A stretch of DNA of 64,000 nucleotides from Tilletia caries (Eukaryota; Basidiomycota; Exobasidiomycetes; Tilletiales; Tilletiaceae). This document shows, piece by piece, positions 32,856-44,900 of this stretch. A model generated the notes under the pieces. It was not told the origin of the DNA, made no database searches, and saw only the letters and a program-made list of their open reading frames with translations. Within the stretch, counting starts at the first letter, position 1. Every line of letters begins with the position of its first letter. The position numbers and the translations under genes are program-made. The DNA lies in NCBI GenBank assembly GCA_032718865.1, contig JALUTQ010000020.1, positions 806,001-870,000 on the forward strand, given 5' to 3'.

Positions 32856-35273
32856 ACGTATATGGGATGGTATAGTATGATAGTATGATTAGTGAGTGAA
32901 GGAACGGAAGGGGCGCTGAGTTCAAACCGCAAAGTACGCGGCAAAGGGACTTGAAAACAAAAGTCCGTAGCTCGCAGCGTTCGTGTTTGAGACCAGTCCG
33001 TGTTAGAGAGATGGTGTGCATTCAGCAGGCAGTGGGTACAGGGATGCTGCCGTTCAGTCTATGGGAAGTGGGAATGAAATAGGTCCATTCAGCGAACTTA
33101 GAGGGAGTAACAAAGGAGTAATGTCAAACTCACCGGCCGATAATCCAGTTTTCCGCATCAGAAGCGCGCTTCGGCCCCTCCGTGATGTGGCCCTCCCCAG
33201 CGTCAACGACGTACTTGAAGCGAGCACCACCCGCACACTGCTGTTTCACGTAGGCGTCCACATCGGGTCGGCTGACGATGGCGTCGTCGCGGCCGTGGTA
33301 GATGTAGGTAGGAACTTCGGAGATGGACCCGTCCCCTTATGAAATGAAAGATCTCTCGTCAGTTTCTCAAACGTTCCTCAAGTACATGTATCAACAACGA
33401 TGGCATACCTCCGAGAAAATTCTGGGCGAGACGGCTACTGATAATTGGCTCGTCAAGAGGGTCTTTTTGGTCGACTAGAGACTCGATGTCGAGGTAGGCG
33501 AACGGAAGAAGAGCAGGAATATTTTTTTCGAAGCAGATCGTCGTGCGCACCTGGTCGAACATCTTACGGCCCTTGGGGGTCAAGTGCTTGTCGAAGTATG
33601 CTCGCATGTCGGAGTATCTGTTTTATCACGTCCGATGTCCAGAAGCCGACGAAGAAATACAGTCAGGATGCGACTCCCAGGGCTGCTGCTGCGCTCAACA
33701 GGACAGGATTGAATCTAGGTCGAACTCACGCATTGTATTGGCTGTGGAGCAGAAGAGGCAGATATCAGCGCCTGGCCGCCTGCTCGAGATGGTACAGCAA
33801 GCATTCACTCACCCTACGACGCCTGCGAGAGAAAGACCGGCAAAAAAGGTCTTGGTCAGGTTGAGGAGAAGGTTTCTGGGGTGTACGGGCACGCCGCCGA
33901 CGGCAGCTGCAACGATATTGAGCTCAGGAGCTGGTGAAGAACATAGTCAGAAGAAGTTGGGAGGCAGAATGTATTGGAGAGAAAGGTGGAAGTGGATGTC
34001 TCACCATGTGTTTTGGAGAGCTGTGCACCCCAGGCTGCCGCGTGCGCACCACCGGAGTAGCCGGTTAGGCCAATCTGGGTCGTCTTGACGTCCAGCTTCT
34101 GGAAGGTGATCGCCGCTCGGACGGCATCCAATGTGGCCGGACCCTCCGTGGGGCCAACAAATGTCGCCGACTTCGAACCTTCATGGTCAGGGACGACGCC
34201 CCAGTAGCCCTTCGCGAGATACGCTTCGAGACCGGTGCCGCTACCTGAGCCCTTTCGGATCTGGTACGATGGAGCGCAGATAGGTGCAGCCGAGCTGTAA
34301 GTTGGGAACACAGATGTTAAGTCTCAGTAGATCATGATGCAGGAAGGCTCGACAGTGTACAGCGTGGTGAGGGCTTACTCTTCGGGCCGCGTCAGGGAGA
34401 CGAGGCGCGCGGGGCTGACTGGAGCCTGGGGAACGACCAAAGTCACGACGGATGTGTCCGGGTTTCCCTCAGCGTTGATCGTCTTGTAGAGAATCTGGAA
34501 CGCACCGGCGCTGTTCTCGATCTTGTAGGTCGTCATGTTACGCGAGCGGAGGACGGCGCCATTGGCATTGCGCTCGAAGCCGGCCGGGGGCTGGTAGAAG
34601 TCATCGACATTCGGGTGGGGAACACTGGCAGAAGCGCCGGTAGAGGAGGAGAAAAGACGAGGCTGGAGGGTCCTGACGGTGACGTCCGTGTATGGAGCGG
34701 CAGTGGCTGAGGTGACCAGGACGGCGAGAATAGTGGTGAAAGTCTGCGGGAAGAGGACTGATATGTCAGATGTCAAACCCGAACGACGAGCGGAGTGACG
34801 AAATCATATAGAGACATTGGCTCACAGCGGAAACCTTCATGTTTGCGATTTGCTGATGAGGATGAGAGGTGAGAAAGATGTCTTGGAGCGTGAGGGAAAG
34901 GATGGAGCTGAAGAGATAGAGAAATCTGTCACTTTGCAACCTCAGGAGCAGAGTAATGGCCAGACGTGAATGATCGCTGTGGTCGAGAAGCCGCTCGACG
35001 GTTGGGTTCTCGTCGAGGAAATAAAGAGCGTGAGCGAGAGAACGTTGCAAGCAAGGCAAAGGAGAGGGATATTGTGTATTGAGCAGAGAGGCGCGGTGCT
35101 CGATGATGGTTGTTATATCCACAACGTCGTCTTTGGGAAAGGGGCAAGGTTAGGAGACGATGAAATGAGTAGGCAGAAGGGCCGAGCGTCGAGATTCGAG
35201 AGTGAGACAGTGGAAGGTTTGAGAGAAGGACTGAGAGCGGGATCAAAGCTCAAGGTAGGGAAATGAGGAGGGA
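32856..35273. repeat. 2.4-kb segmental duplication, copy 1
   Basis: Direct repeat of 50544-52967 at very high identity apart from small indels and one diverged ~60-bp patch. It spans the whole lipase gene and about 430 bp of its upstream region. The left edge is a GTATGATA short tandem (two units here, three in copy 2). The right edge is after GGGAAATGAGGAGGGAAC. No TIR or LTR bounds it, so it is a segmental duplication, not a transposon. Confidence 0.9.
33022..34840 (-). CDS. secretory lipase (LIP family, EC 3.1.1.3), copy 1
   Basis: Eight exons: 34840-34826, 34743-34379, 34294-34005, 33930-33813, 33741-33730 (12-nt microexon), 33617-33409, 33335-33134 and 33058-33022, giving 415 residues in consistent phase. 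The signal peptide is MKVSA-TFTTILAVLVTSATA, its first five residues on a separate exon. Family landmarks are DDFYQPPAGFERNANGAVLRSR, then EDSAAPICAPSYQI, GVVPDHEGSKSATF, the nucleophile GYSGG (Ser ~207), APELNIVAAAVGG, the Asp region YHGRDDAIV (~353) and the His in GEGHITEG (386). These match the secretory lipases of Candida and basidiomycete yeasts that hydrolyse triacylglycerols outside the cell. All key residues are present, so it is probably functional. Confidence 0.92.
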
Positions 35274-36222
35274 ACCGAGCGCCGTCCTCGCACCTTTACT
35301 GAGGAGACACTAATCAAAGCAAAGAGAGCGAAATGCTTGCGAGAACTTGGGGGGTTGAGCTGAAGAGCTCGAACGACGTGTCCGCCGATGCGTGCGGTTG
35401 GGACTAGCGACGCTAGTGGGGGAGGGACCACCGCACGGGGAGGTGGGTGGGAAAGCGAAGAGAAATGACGCGACATGCTTCAGCAATGGAACGATGGTGG
35501 AAGAGCGCCAGAAGCAGCAGCTGGCTCTCCACCAGAAACTTATTTCACCTCATTACATATCAAAGATCATTCCGCTTCATTACACTGCGGGACTGCGTAC
35601 GCCGTCAGACTGGCAGAGGGAGAACGTGACGGTCTCGGGCGGCCCTATGTTACTTACCGCCCCTTCCTGGCAGAAACTGACCAATGGTGGTAGCAGGGAA
35701 AGGGGGAGCCAATGGAGACGCGGCCCAGGTCAGCACCTCATTTTGGCTTGCTGGAATGACTGTTACCTTTTACTTCAAACATGCGAAGGACTACATACAA
35801 CCACGTCCGAGTGTTGGTGCAAATCAACAACTATTTCTACTGTTCCGATGTTCACGAATTGGGAGGCGGTATATAATATAGGCCGTAGCCAGTTGCACCC
35901 GGGAAATTCCAATTCAATTCTCAACCTTTCCCATCCAACATCCTTGCATTCTTGATGAAGAAATGATGCATGAGTTGCGTGCAACGAGCAGCGTGCTCCA
36001 GCAGAAGGCGTGTGGATGCCCGGCTTCTAATTCTTGCCGTGATGAACCTCAGTCCAAGCTCAGCTCAGGCTTTGACACCAGTTGTTGAGACGCGAGCAAC
36101 AGTGGAATACGCACCCAAGCAAGTCTCGAGCGGGCAAGATCATAGCGTTGCCGCTCGTCTCGCATTATGTATAAGGTTTGCCATCATATTTTGCAGGGCG
36201 TTCGGCCGCCGGAGCCTGGGCA
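35274..36222. other. no gene seen
   Basis: A minus-strand frame at 35243-35476 starts with an Arg/Ser/Pro-rich segment but has no homology I recognise and crosses the duplication edge. The remainder has no coding features. Confidence 0.4.
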
Positions 36223-36844
36223 TCAAAGCAAGCAAATCCCAATGTTCTGGGGGCAGAAGTCCTGTGCCTGATCCCACCCGAGAGGAGAACAGCGGACCTG
36301 AGCTAGGTTGCAGAGGTGCACGCAATCTGCGTGACCATGGCAGATATCTGGGCAGCGAGGAAAGGCCGTCGGATGGCCCTGCAAGACAAAAAGGCAGGAG
36401 AGGAAAGTAGCATTGTTATTATGGATGCGTTAGTTCTTTCGAGGCCTTTGTCATCGAGATTGGATCTATACACTCACGCCTGAAATCTGAGGTGCGAGGA
36501 TGAATCAGAATTTGACAATCAGCAATTTGGTGGTTGGTACACCTTGCTACGGAAGAACATGTCGCTTACCGAGGGGAGAAATCCGCTGTGTCCTGCTTTG
36601 TTGCAGCTCGTGCAACGACTGACACAGCGGGTCAAGTCCGCTGCGTTGTCAGTGACGGCCTGGCAGCGAGGAAGGCAGTCGACCTCAAAGTAGGCATGCT
36701 ATCTCAAAGATTGTCGCAGAAGCAGATGCGAGCCAGAGTCAGCGAGCGCGAAAGGTCTTCTGAAGCAAGATGTGGTGACCCATAACTCACAGCAGCGCCC
36801 GTCCAGATGAGGCCAATCACGACAAGGTGAATCATGCGGGTCAT
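36223..36844 (-). CDS. cysteine-rich small secreted protein, paralogue C
   Basis: Three exons in phase 0: 36844-36791 (54 nt), 36698-36570 and 36378-36223, giving 112 residues. The signal peptide MTRMIHLVVIGLIWTGAA occupies exactly exon 1, as in paralogue B. Exon 2 begins HAYFEVDCLPRC and has C-x3-C-x2-C before a GF motif (GW in A and B). Exon 3 starts GHPTAFPRCPDIC and keeps the A-type C-SPLG and DFCPQN blocks, but stops 13 codons earlier than B, losing the last cysteine pair. It could be a shorter functional member or a truncated one. Function unknown; secreted and disulfide-rich by form. Confidence 0.68.
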
Positions 36845-39539
36845 GGCTTTCGTTGAATGAGTGCAAGCGTCCTGGAACGAAAAGAAGGGGCTGTGAGAAG
36901 GGATGGTGTCACTGAAAGTAATGGCGGTAGAGCTGAAGAGAAAGTAAGCGAATGGCAGATGGGAAGGGGTGAGTGATCGGAAGGAGACGTCAGCAGGCTG
37001 AGATTCTTACATATGGACGATGTAGTCCACGAAGTTGCTCCGCCAAGAAGAAGCAGAGTGGGCCGAGCGTGCTGAAGATACAGTGGGCGCTTCATCAAAA
37101 CGGGCCCGTGTGTGCCGGTGAGTGAAAAGAGGGTGATGGGAACGTACCAGCGTCCCAAATAGATTCTGGGTGAACGCAGAACGCAACGATAGATGACAGC
37201 GGTAAGAAGACCTTGTGAATCTCCGTTTCATATACCTGGGAGAGCATACTAGCCGGAAGCTGTACATAAACCGCATGCCGTGAGGTTCTGAAGGTTCTGC
37301 CTGCTGTGGTGGATGATAAGAATCCGCGGTGTGGTAAAGTGTGGGAGATGATGCGATGCTGATTGGTGAAAGGAGGCAGAAGCGGAACACCGACGCCACA
37401 AGCGTCTGAGTTTGCGCAACAAACAAATCAGTTTTCCCCTAGGACTTTTCTAATGGCCGCCCCGGGGCGGGTACGTATGGAGAATGTTCTTAAGCCCGCC
37501 CCCCACCCTTCAACGCGCCCCAGGTTCCCGCCCCCCCCCCAATGATCATTACGTAAGTCTCGATTATGTAATCTTATCTCACGGCTCGCATATCGACACG
37601 TTAGACATCAATCCCGGAACGACCTGAATGCTGAATGCTTGTACAGATGAACTTTGCACTTGTCCACGCCAGGCCTGATCTGAGACTGAGAACCAGATCT
37701 GAGGCCATTCCTGATCGGAGACCCAGATTTGAGGCCAGCTTAGATACATGCGGGCAGACAGTATGTTTGTGTATGCTCTCTGTACGCTGTAAATTGTGAT
37801 TTGTGACTTGGGAACAGGGACCGCTATCCAAGAGGGCCTGAAGGTCTTCGTCTGTAGACAGCGATGAGAGATGTTGGGACTTGGGCTCTCATGAGAGTCA
37901 GCAGCTGTCAACTGAGGCCTGAGAGACTGAGAGAAGCAGCAAGCGCCGGATAATATTATGAGCACGAGGAATCTATCAGGGTCACAGACTCACGGTTCAC
38001 AGCATGGTCTTCACATTCACATATCAAGAGATCATCTTGAAGGTTCGACGTTCAGCCCTTCAACCACGTACATACTACTCACAGTTCTCAGTTACCACAG
38101 TATACCACTCTTCCGGAAGGAACAATGTGGAAACACCCCTGTTTCAGATTACCGTTGAAGAATCAGAGGTTCCGTCCTCCGCTAGGCGCTGGACGATGAG
38201 GATTGAGGATAGAAGGCCGGTACGAAAGATCAGAAATCCTTAATCTGGAACAGCCGGAAGTGGGTTAGGGGCAGCAAGCGTCCAGACTCTGGCAGGTACC
38301 GCCATTCCTCGACGGAGATTGAAAGCTGACAGTAGGAGACTAGGAGTCAGGAGAGCTCGAGAGACAGCAGGAGCAAGGTCGTAATTCGAAAACACACGCT
38401 GCCTGGCATTTGGAACTGCTGAGTGCTGACTGTGCGAGCAGCAGTCCAGCACATAAACCATACCTGTGCTGACGGTAGCGATGAATGATCATGCTGCACT
38501 CAGTATGACATCCGATCCGGTGCGTGGTGACTGGTGAGCGGCGGTGGGCAATAATGACGCCTGGTCGGTTACTTGTTGCGAGTCGTCTATTTGTCCGCTT
38601 GGTCTTGTGCCAGTGCATCGTCATGTACGGCCTGAGGCCTGAGAAGCAAAACCTAGACTTCAAGCAAAAGCTTAGTGCGTCACTGCATCATTAGAGTTTG
38701 GCACTCCGCAATCTGACCTGTGTTCAGTTTTAAATGCAGGAACTGTACGTCTGTACGGCTCTGAGAGTAGTCAAAGCCGCATGCTGCATGGATGGGCAGC
38801 AAACGTGAAGGAGATTGAGGACGGAGCGAGGTTTCTGCTACCGGATTAATACGAAGTGCCACTTGCTGCTTGATGCTTGTAATCTGTAGCGGATGGACGC
38901 AGATACTTGAGAGACGACGGATGCCAATCGCAGCCTTGTGGGAGCCTCCAAGCGAAGTGGAAAGGCAGCTTCGATGCCCAACGCGCTGCATGTGCTGAAT
39001 ACGTCATATGTGTTCCATCATCGTTCCAGTTCCCCGAATGTGTCGAACCTTCAACGGTCGCAAGTTTCAGCTTTGACAGAACCACCATCTTCTATCCCCT
39101 CTCCAGTCTCCATTCTCCGCACCCTCAGCAACATCTCTCTCCAAGTGGTGATCGGTGAGTGGTGAGCAGTTTGCTGATTGCTCAGCTTGTGATGTGGAAG
39201 GCGCGCATCCCTGTGATGCTTCTGGCGACCGTCCAGGCTCCAGAGTCCAGATGTCAGTGCGTCCGGCCGTCAGCACCCTGCAGCCGTCCGGCGTCCAGCA
39301 TTGGCCACTGACCATCTACAAGTCATCAGCACTGAACAGTCAAGGATGTTAGGAAGAGTCCTGATGGATCACGGCTCTGTCTGCTCTGACTCTTATTCTG
39401 ACGCTTGAAAGCACTGTTCCTTTCATACTCACCTGTCACAGCCCTCACCTCACAGCTCACGAACTCACTTCACCATCTCCTATTAGCCTGTAGTCTCTGC
39501 TTCCTTCACCCTGCTTCATCTTTTACTGGCACGTAGCCA
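36845..39539. other. long gene-free stretch left of the MULE-type element
   Basis: No domain-bearing ORF. A GC-rich block at 37450-37545 is related to the inverse of 50270-50345. From 37600 to 39400 short motifs (CTGAGGCCTGAG, AGTCTC/GAGACT) recur, which may be non-coding sequence of the adjacent MULE; I could not find matching terminal repeats. Confidence 0.35.
37437..37545. repeat. GC-rich short repeat, related inverted copy at 50258-50345
   Basis: Shares the core TTTCTAATGGCCGCCCCGG and downstream CCCGCCCCCC blocks with the reverse complement of 50258-50345. The second copy runs from CCAGGGGCGGTTTTGG to CCGCCCCGG, so it may be a very short TIR element. The ends are not certain. Confidence 0.45.
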
Positions 39540-41750
39540 TGTCTCTCTTTCCTCCAGAGGTGTTCTCTCAAGCATGGCTTGATGAAGTCACCGTCGGCGA
39601 CTTCGAGGCAACTGCAATACCGTCTTTTTCCTCCACAGATGCTACAAACATCGAGTGGACATGGTCCCCCAATATCACCCTTGAAGAAGACATCGATGGC
39701 AACGAGACGCTGCCGCCTGCTAAGCAGATCAGAGAGCTTTTCAGAAAGCGGCTCGAGTTAAAAGGCACGGGGGTGGTCGGGCTCAAGTTCAGCATGAGGG
39801 GGGGGGTATAATCGCGCATGGGCACTTGAAAAGGTGAGTAATGTATCCTAATTCCTATCATCGTCCGTTCCGGTGTTGGTCGGTGCTTTGGAGTGTGGAC
39901 GGTGAGCCGGTCGGTCATTGCCCATTGGTCGTTGCACAGCGGTGAACCACAGTTCCGCTCCTTGCACTTACGCGTAAGGCCCTGGCCCCTGCAGTCCTGG
40001 CTTCTGCACAGATGGCTCACACCTTGTCACAGTGCATCACACTGGGTCCTGGGAGCTTGGGTGTCCCAGTGTCGATATTACTCGAAGAAGAACGATCCAC
40101 GTCTTACAGAACTGTCCTCTCGGTAGTTGTTACTAACCTCATATTCTCTTCATGCATGTGCTTTTTGCTTCAGATCGATGCCGTCCTAACCTTCGTTCAC
40201 CTTCACAATCAAATCGAACGCGGGTGCGGCTTTGTGCGTCTTCTCCAAGCTCGAGAGCGGGACGGATTGTTGAGCACAACGGAGTGTGAAGAAATACGCG
40301 CCAAAGAACTCTTTCGCCTGCGCGGCACTCGATACTTTGTCTCTCTCAGCGACCTCAGCGTTCTCGAAGGCAAGAAATGGCTGACGGGCCAGGTCATAGA
40401 CTTTCAAATTTTCACGGTAATCAATTTCAAGTCACCACGGGCCACGATAGTCGACACTTCCTTCAACACTCTCCTTAACGCAGCATACAACCGCTCTACA
40501 TATCGGGATCAGTACCCTGCAGAAGTAAGGTTGTCCCCGGAGTAACGCGGAGGGCTCCGCCTCCGCACTTCTAAATTCCGCCGGAATTTTGACTTTCTGA
40601 GGCGAGCTCCGCCTCCGCAGACTAAGACAGAGCGGAAAAAAACCAGCTCCGCGTTCCGACGGAATTATACAAAAGTTGAAATCCCAGCTCCGCGCTCCGC
40701 GTTTTTTCTGTGCGTTTTCATAATGCTCCTCCGTGCTCCGTGTATGCGGAGCTCGGAATTCCGCGGAATTCCGTCGGAGCGCAGTGGTGGTATAAGTTGC
40801 TCTCAGAATGACTCTAATACACTCAGAGCTATACATTCACCATCCGACATTGTTGCGGTATTGACTCCAGTGCTATTTTTGAAGTTCTCAACGGATGATG
40901 ATGCCTGTTTTATCCCCTGCGGGTGTCTCGAGGATGCCTATTTTCTCGGAATTCCGCACTTTCCGCGGAAATTTTGCGGAATTCCGGCGGAGCGCACCCG
41001 AAATGAGGTCACGTGACCCTAATTTTTCGACTATCACGTGACCTCACAGCTCCGTCGGAATTCCGCGGAAATTCCGCCGGAATTTTTCACACAATTTTTG
41101 ACGACTCCGCGCTCCGCACTTTTTGGCAAGTGGGCCCAGGATTGGGCTCCGCCTCCGCACAAATTCCGGCGGAGTCCTCCAAGCGGACTCCGTGCTTTTT
41201 TAAGATCAAAAATTTCTCGAAAGTGAGCTCCGCGCTCCGCCTCCGGCGGAGCCCTCCGTCGGAGGAGTGCGGAGTCCGCAAAACCCCAGCTCCGCGTCAA
41301 CTCCGGGGACAACCTTATGCAGAAGCACCGTTTCAAGCCCTTCGAGATCGACTCAGGGTCCAGAACGGCGGGCTGCTGGGATGGGTCCATTACCAGCACA
41401 ACCACTGGACTACAGTCCTGGTTAATCTTACGGCACGTACGGTCTCCTTTGCCTGTTCTCTTGGGTACGACATGCCGTCGACTCTCCTAGAGCAGGTGAA
41501 GTGGTGTTTCGGCTGGTCGACAGTCACGGAGGCCTTCGATCTCGTTGCACCGTATCAAGGCTTTTTCGGGATCTTGTGCTCTCGTTGCGGTCAACACACT
41601 GCTCAGAGGCATCGATTTCGCGAATGGAGAGGAACCTCGGGAACCACTGTGGTGCGAAGATGCCTCTGCGGATTATCGACGTGAATGGTTCGTGAGGGCG
41701 GTGAAAGTTTTTGGTTCATATTCCCGTTGTGAGTAACTCTCAAGTTTTTG
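39540..41750 (+). pseudogene. Ulp1-like (C48) cysteine peptidase gene of a MULE-type element, disrupted
   Basis: The reading frame begins MSLFPPEVFSQAWLDE at 39540 and, after introns, continues through VHLHNQIERGCGFVRLL and ELFRLRGTRYFVSLSDLSVLEGKKWLTG. After removal of the MITE at 40526-41317 it continues to GLLGWVHYQHNHWTTVLVN (His-Trp of the Ulp1 catalytic site). A later segment in a shifted frame reads SGSCALVAVNTLLRG (catalytic Cys block). Ulp1-like desumoylase domains are carried by some Mutator-like elements, and the MULE transposase lies just downstream. Lesions: a 9-G run at 39798-39806 that needs one base less, the MITE, and a frame change at the T run 41562-41566. The catalytic Asp is not obvious. 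Confidence 0.6.
40526..41317. mobile_element. hAT-type MITE, family 2, copy 1
   Basis: 792 bp with inverted ends TAAGGTTGTCCCCGGAGT and a perfect 8-bp duplication TGCAGAAG (40518-40525 and 41318-41325). The interior is rich in CTCCGC/GCGGAG motifs. It interrupts the Ulp1-like gene between codons that rejoin in frame when it is removed. The same length as copy 2 (45275-46066) and opposite orientation. Confidence 0.92.
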
Positions 41751-41989
41751 GAGTTGTGAATCTCAGACTGTCAGACGTGACCAAGCCTCGTTATATTCCA
41801 CTCCACATCACAGTCAACATGCGGAGGACCTTGTTCTCCGGGCGACTTTGAGATCCTAAGCCCCGAGCCGAATTTGCGATCTTCCTCTCCCACTTCTCTC
41901 CCGACCTCTCCCACAAACCCCTTTGCCAGTTCTCCCCACAGGTCTGCCCCGAAATCCACGATCACCCCTACTTCTGCTGTTGCAGATGC

Positions 41990-44900
41990 TCCGATACTGG
42001 CCTCAGCACAGCCAGGTCCTCCCCGCAAAAACGCTCCTTCACCCGTCGTGTTTCCAGCTTCCTTGTTTTTCCTCCCCGCCTACGGCCTCTTCTGACACCT
42101 TCACGCATTCGCCGAGCCAGGCCGCCCATTTCACAGAACAGCCACGCGCGTACAGGTCCGCAGAGGGCCTGATCGGCACGCAATACGACAATTTTGACAA
42201 GGCCATCGAGGCTTGTCTGGGCTTTGCGTCGGAAGAAGGATACGTTCTGCATCGTGATTCGAGCAAATCCAAGATCATACGCGGCAGCAAGGTTGCTGTG
42301 GCTAAGCGCCTAAGATGCGCTTCGTGGGATAATCAGCGTTCTCGAGCGTCAACAACTGTTGATCTCCTGCCAATCAAAGGTTGTCGGGGGAGCGTCGACA
42401 GGATCCATGCGGCGCTAGAATCAACTTGCGAATTTGCGGTGAAGGTCCAAAGTGGGTCATCACCACGATGGTGTGGAGCCACAATCATTCTGCACACTTC
42501 ATCACCAACAATCCTCCTTCAGGTCAAACACCAATTCCTCCCGCAGAAAAAGCGCTCATCCAAGCCCTGACCGCTTCAGGCCTTCAGGGACAGCCAAAAC
42601 GGATCGACGTGCCGTCTGGGAGCTTCTTCGCGCCGCCATACCTGGAAGTGCGCTCTCTCTCCGACAGGTTTCGAATGTTATCGACAACACCAAACGAGCT
42701 CGACATCAAGCTTTGAGCAGTATGGGGGATGTCGCGTTTCTCCTGTCCTGGCTCGCCGAAGAAAAGAACAAAGATGCGAGACTAATCTATCATTTCCAGG
42801 TGCACCAACAGACTGGTGTCCTGCAGCGTCTTTTTCGTTTCTTCGGCTCCGATGATCGACGCTCTCCAACAGTTCGGCGACGTTGTCATTGCCGATGTTG
42901 CGCAAGGACGGAACGTATACAACATGCCTCTCAATCTTTTTCTCCGTGGTCGATGGCGCAGGGAGGACCCGGAACGTCGCCTATGTCGTTCAAGACCGGG
43001 AAGACCAGGAATCGCACGAATGGGTACTCACCCATCTACTCGCGACATATGGAAACCAGCCGCGTATCATAGTCTCCGACCAGGATGCAGGATTTAGCTC
43101 TGCGGTTCAGAGCATCCTACCCTCTAGCCATCACATTCTGTGCATCTGGCACATTTGGCAGAACATCACCAAGAACGTCAAGCCAAAGCTTCGTGGAAAA
43201 TGGCCCAAGTTTGCGGAAGTGTTTTTGGTGCGTATACAAAGCCCCTAGTCCTGCTGCGTTTGAGAAGCGATGGACTGCGTTTCTGCAGATGTTTCCCTCT
43301 GCCGAGCCCTACCTTGGTGCCAATCAATACCATACGCGAAAGAGCTGTGCGGCGGCCTGGGTGCGGACCAATTTCACCGTCAACGTCAGGACGACAGGTC
43401 GAGTCGAGTCCGAAAACGGAGTCAACAAGCTGCTCGGAGGTCGAAAGACCACTTTGACCGACCTCTTCAAGCGTCTCCTCTGTCGAGCCGATGACCAGCT
43501 TGAGCACAGTACACAAGCCTGCAAGGTACGAGGATGTGTGCAGCGTCAAGCGTGGACGGAAATGTATACATATCCCTAATTTCTCTCTCATTCACATTCT
43601 CTCTCCTCAGAGTCTACACAAGAAGGCCAGTCCCGCCGAACGTCTTTTCCATCCCGTGGTGGATCTTATGCGCGAATATTGTCACATTGGAGCGACCCGT
43701 CACGCATTCAAGGAGATGGAGGAAGGAGTTACTTGTGAAGTGACGGACATTCCAGTAAGAGCATGAATCGATATCTGGCTGTCGCTTTGAGGTACTGACC
43801 TACGTTATGTTGATCTCTCATCTTGATATACAGGTACCGGTGGTATCAGGTCTAGCCTCAAACGAGCACGAGGAAGAACCTGGCGCACCCTCTCCTCAGC
43901 ACCGTCCAAATCCTGCTCAAAACCCCCCGTCCCCCTCGCCATCTTCATCATCATCAACCGATGAAGATGAAGAGATCGCGTACAACCCATTGCAAGAGAT
44001 GGAGGAAGTCCTCCTCGAAGACGTGGACATGTCGGGCGGTGATTTGGACGGTGAAGCTGGAGAGAACACTGACAGCCCAGTAGGAGATAGCACTAAGTAT
44101 ACAATGTCAGTCAGTTTTCATCTGCGTACATACCGCAACAGCTTGCTCATCATGTTCTCTTTTGCAGTCCGACTGGCAGGACGTCAACCTGGACGCTCAG
44201 TACCTGTCTGAGATGCTGCTTCAAGCCGGAATCACAACTACTCGGGCGTATCGCGTGCTGCTTCTAGGTACCACGGCCTCGCGAGTGGTTCTTGTCGCTT
44301 CCAACGGCCAACTCTTCTGCACTTGCGCAGACTCCTCGTCGTGCGGAATCCCATGCCGTCATATTTGGGCGGTCATTGCCCGTGGCGAGTGGTTCAATAT
44401 GAGCAGCATCAATCGTCGGTATGTTTTTAACACTCTCAACTGACATCTGTTGAATTGCTGCGAGCCTGCGAGGTGTGGACAGTGACTGTACTCATTCTAC
44501 TGTCTCCTCTTATTTTTGAACCAACAGATGGATTCGTGATGTCTCACAGTCCAAGGGAGTCGAGCCGCTCCAAATCAATGCTCCCCTCTTCGCCATTCCA
44601 GCTCCGTCCCATTCTGACGATCCTACACCGACGGAACTCAGCCCCAGTCTTGAAAAAGATCCAAAAGCGTCGGCAGATGCAGTGCTACCTGCCGCTCAAG
44701 TGTACCACCAAGCAATGACCATACTACGACCGGTCCTCAACGTCGTCCAGACCCCAGCCGATTTGAATCACTTCAGAGAGGCGGTTGAAAACTTCATGTA
44801 AGTGTGGTTGAATGTCGAGCACTTGTAATCCAGACGATAGGGATTAACTCCCACTTGCTCACCTTATCGCAAACATATGTTAACCCTCGTCGCCCTCCCA

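Noticed and set aside
34766..35122. 118-codon minus ORF covering the lipase start (also 52460-52816)
   Set aside because: Its last codons read into lipase intron 1; the real start is the internal MKVSA at 34840, which splices to give a proper signal peptide.
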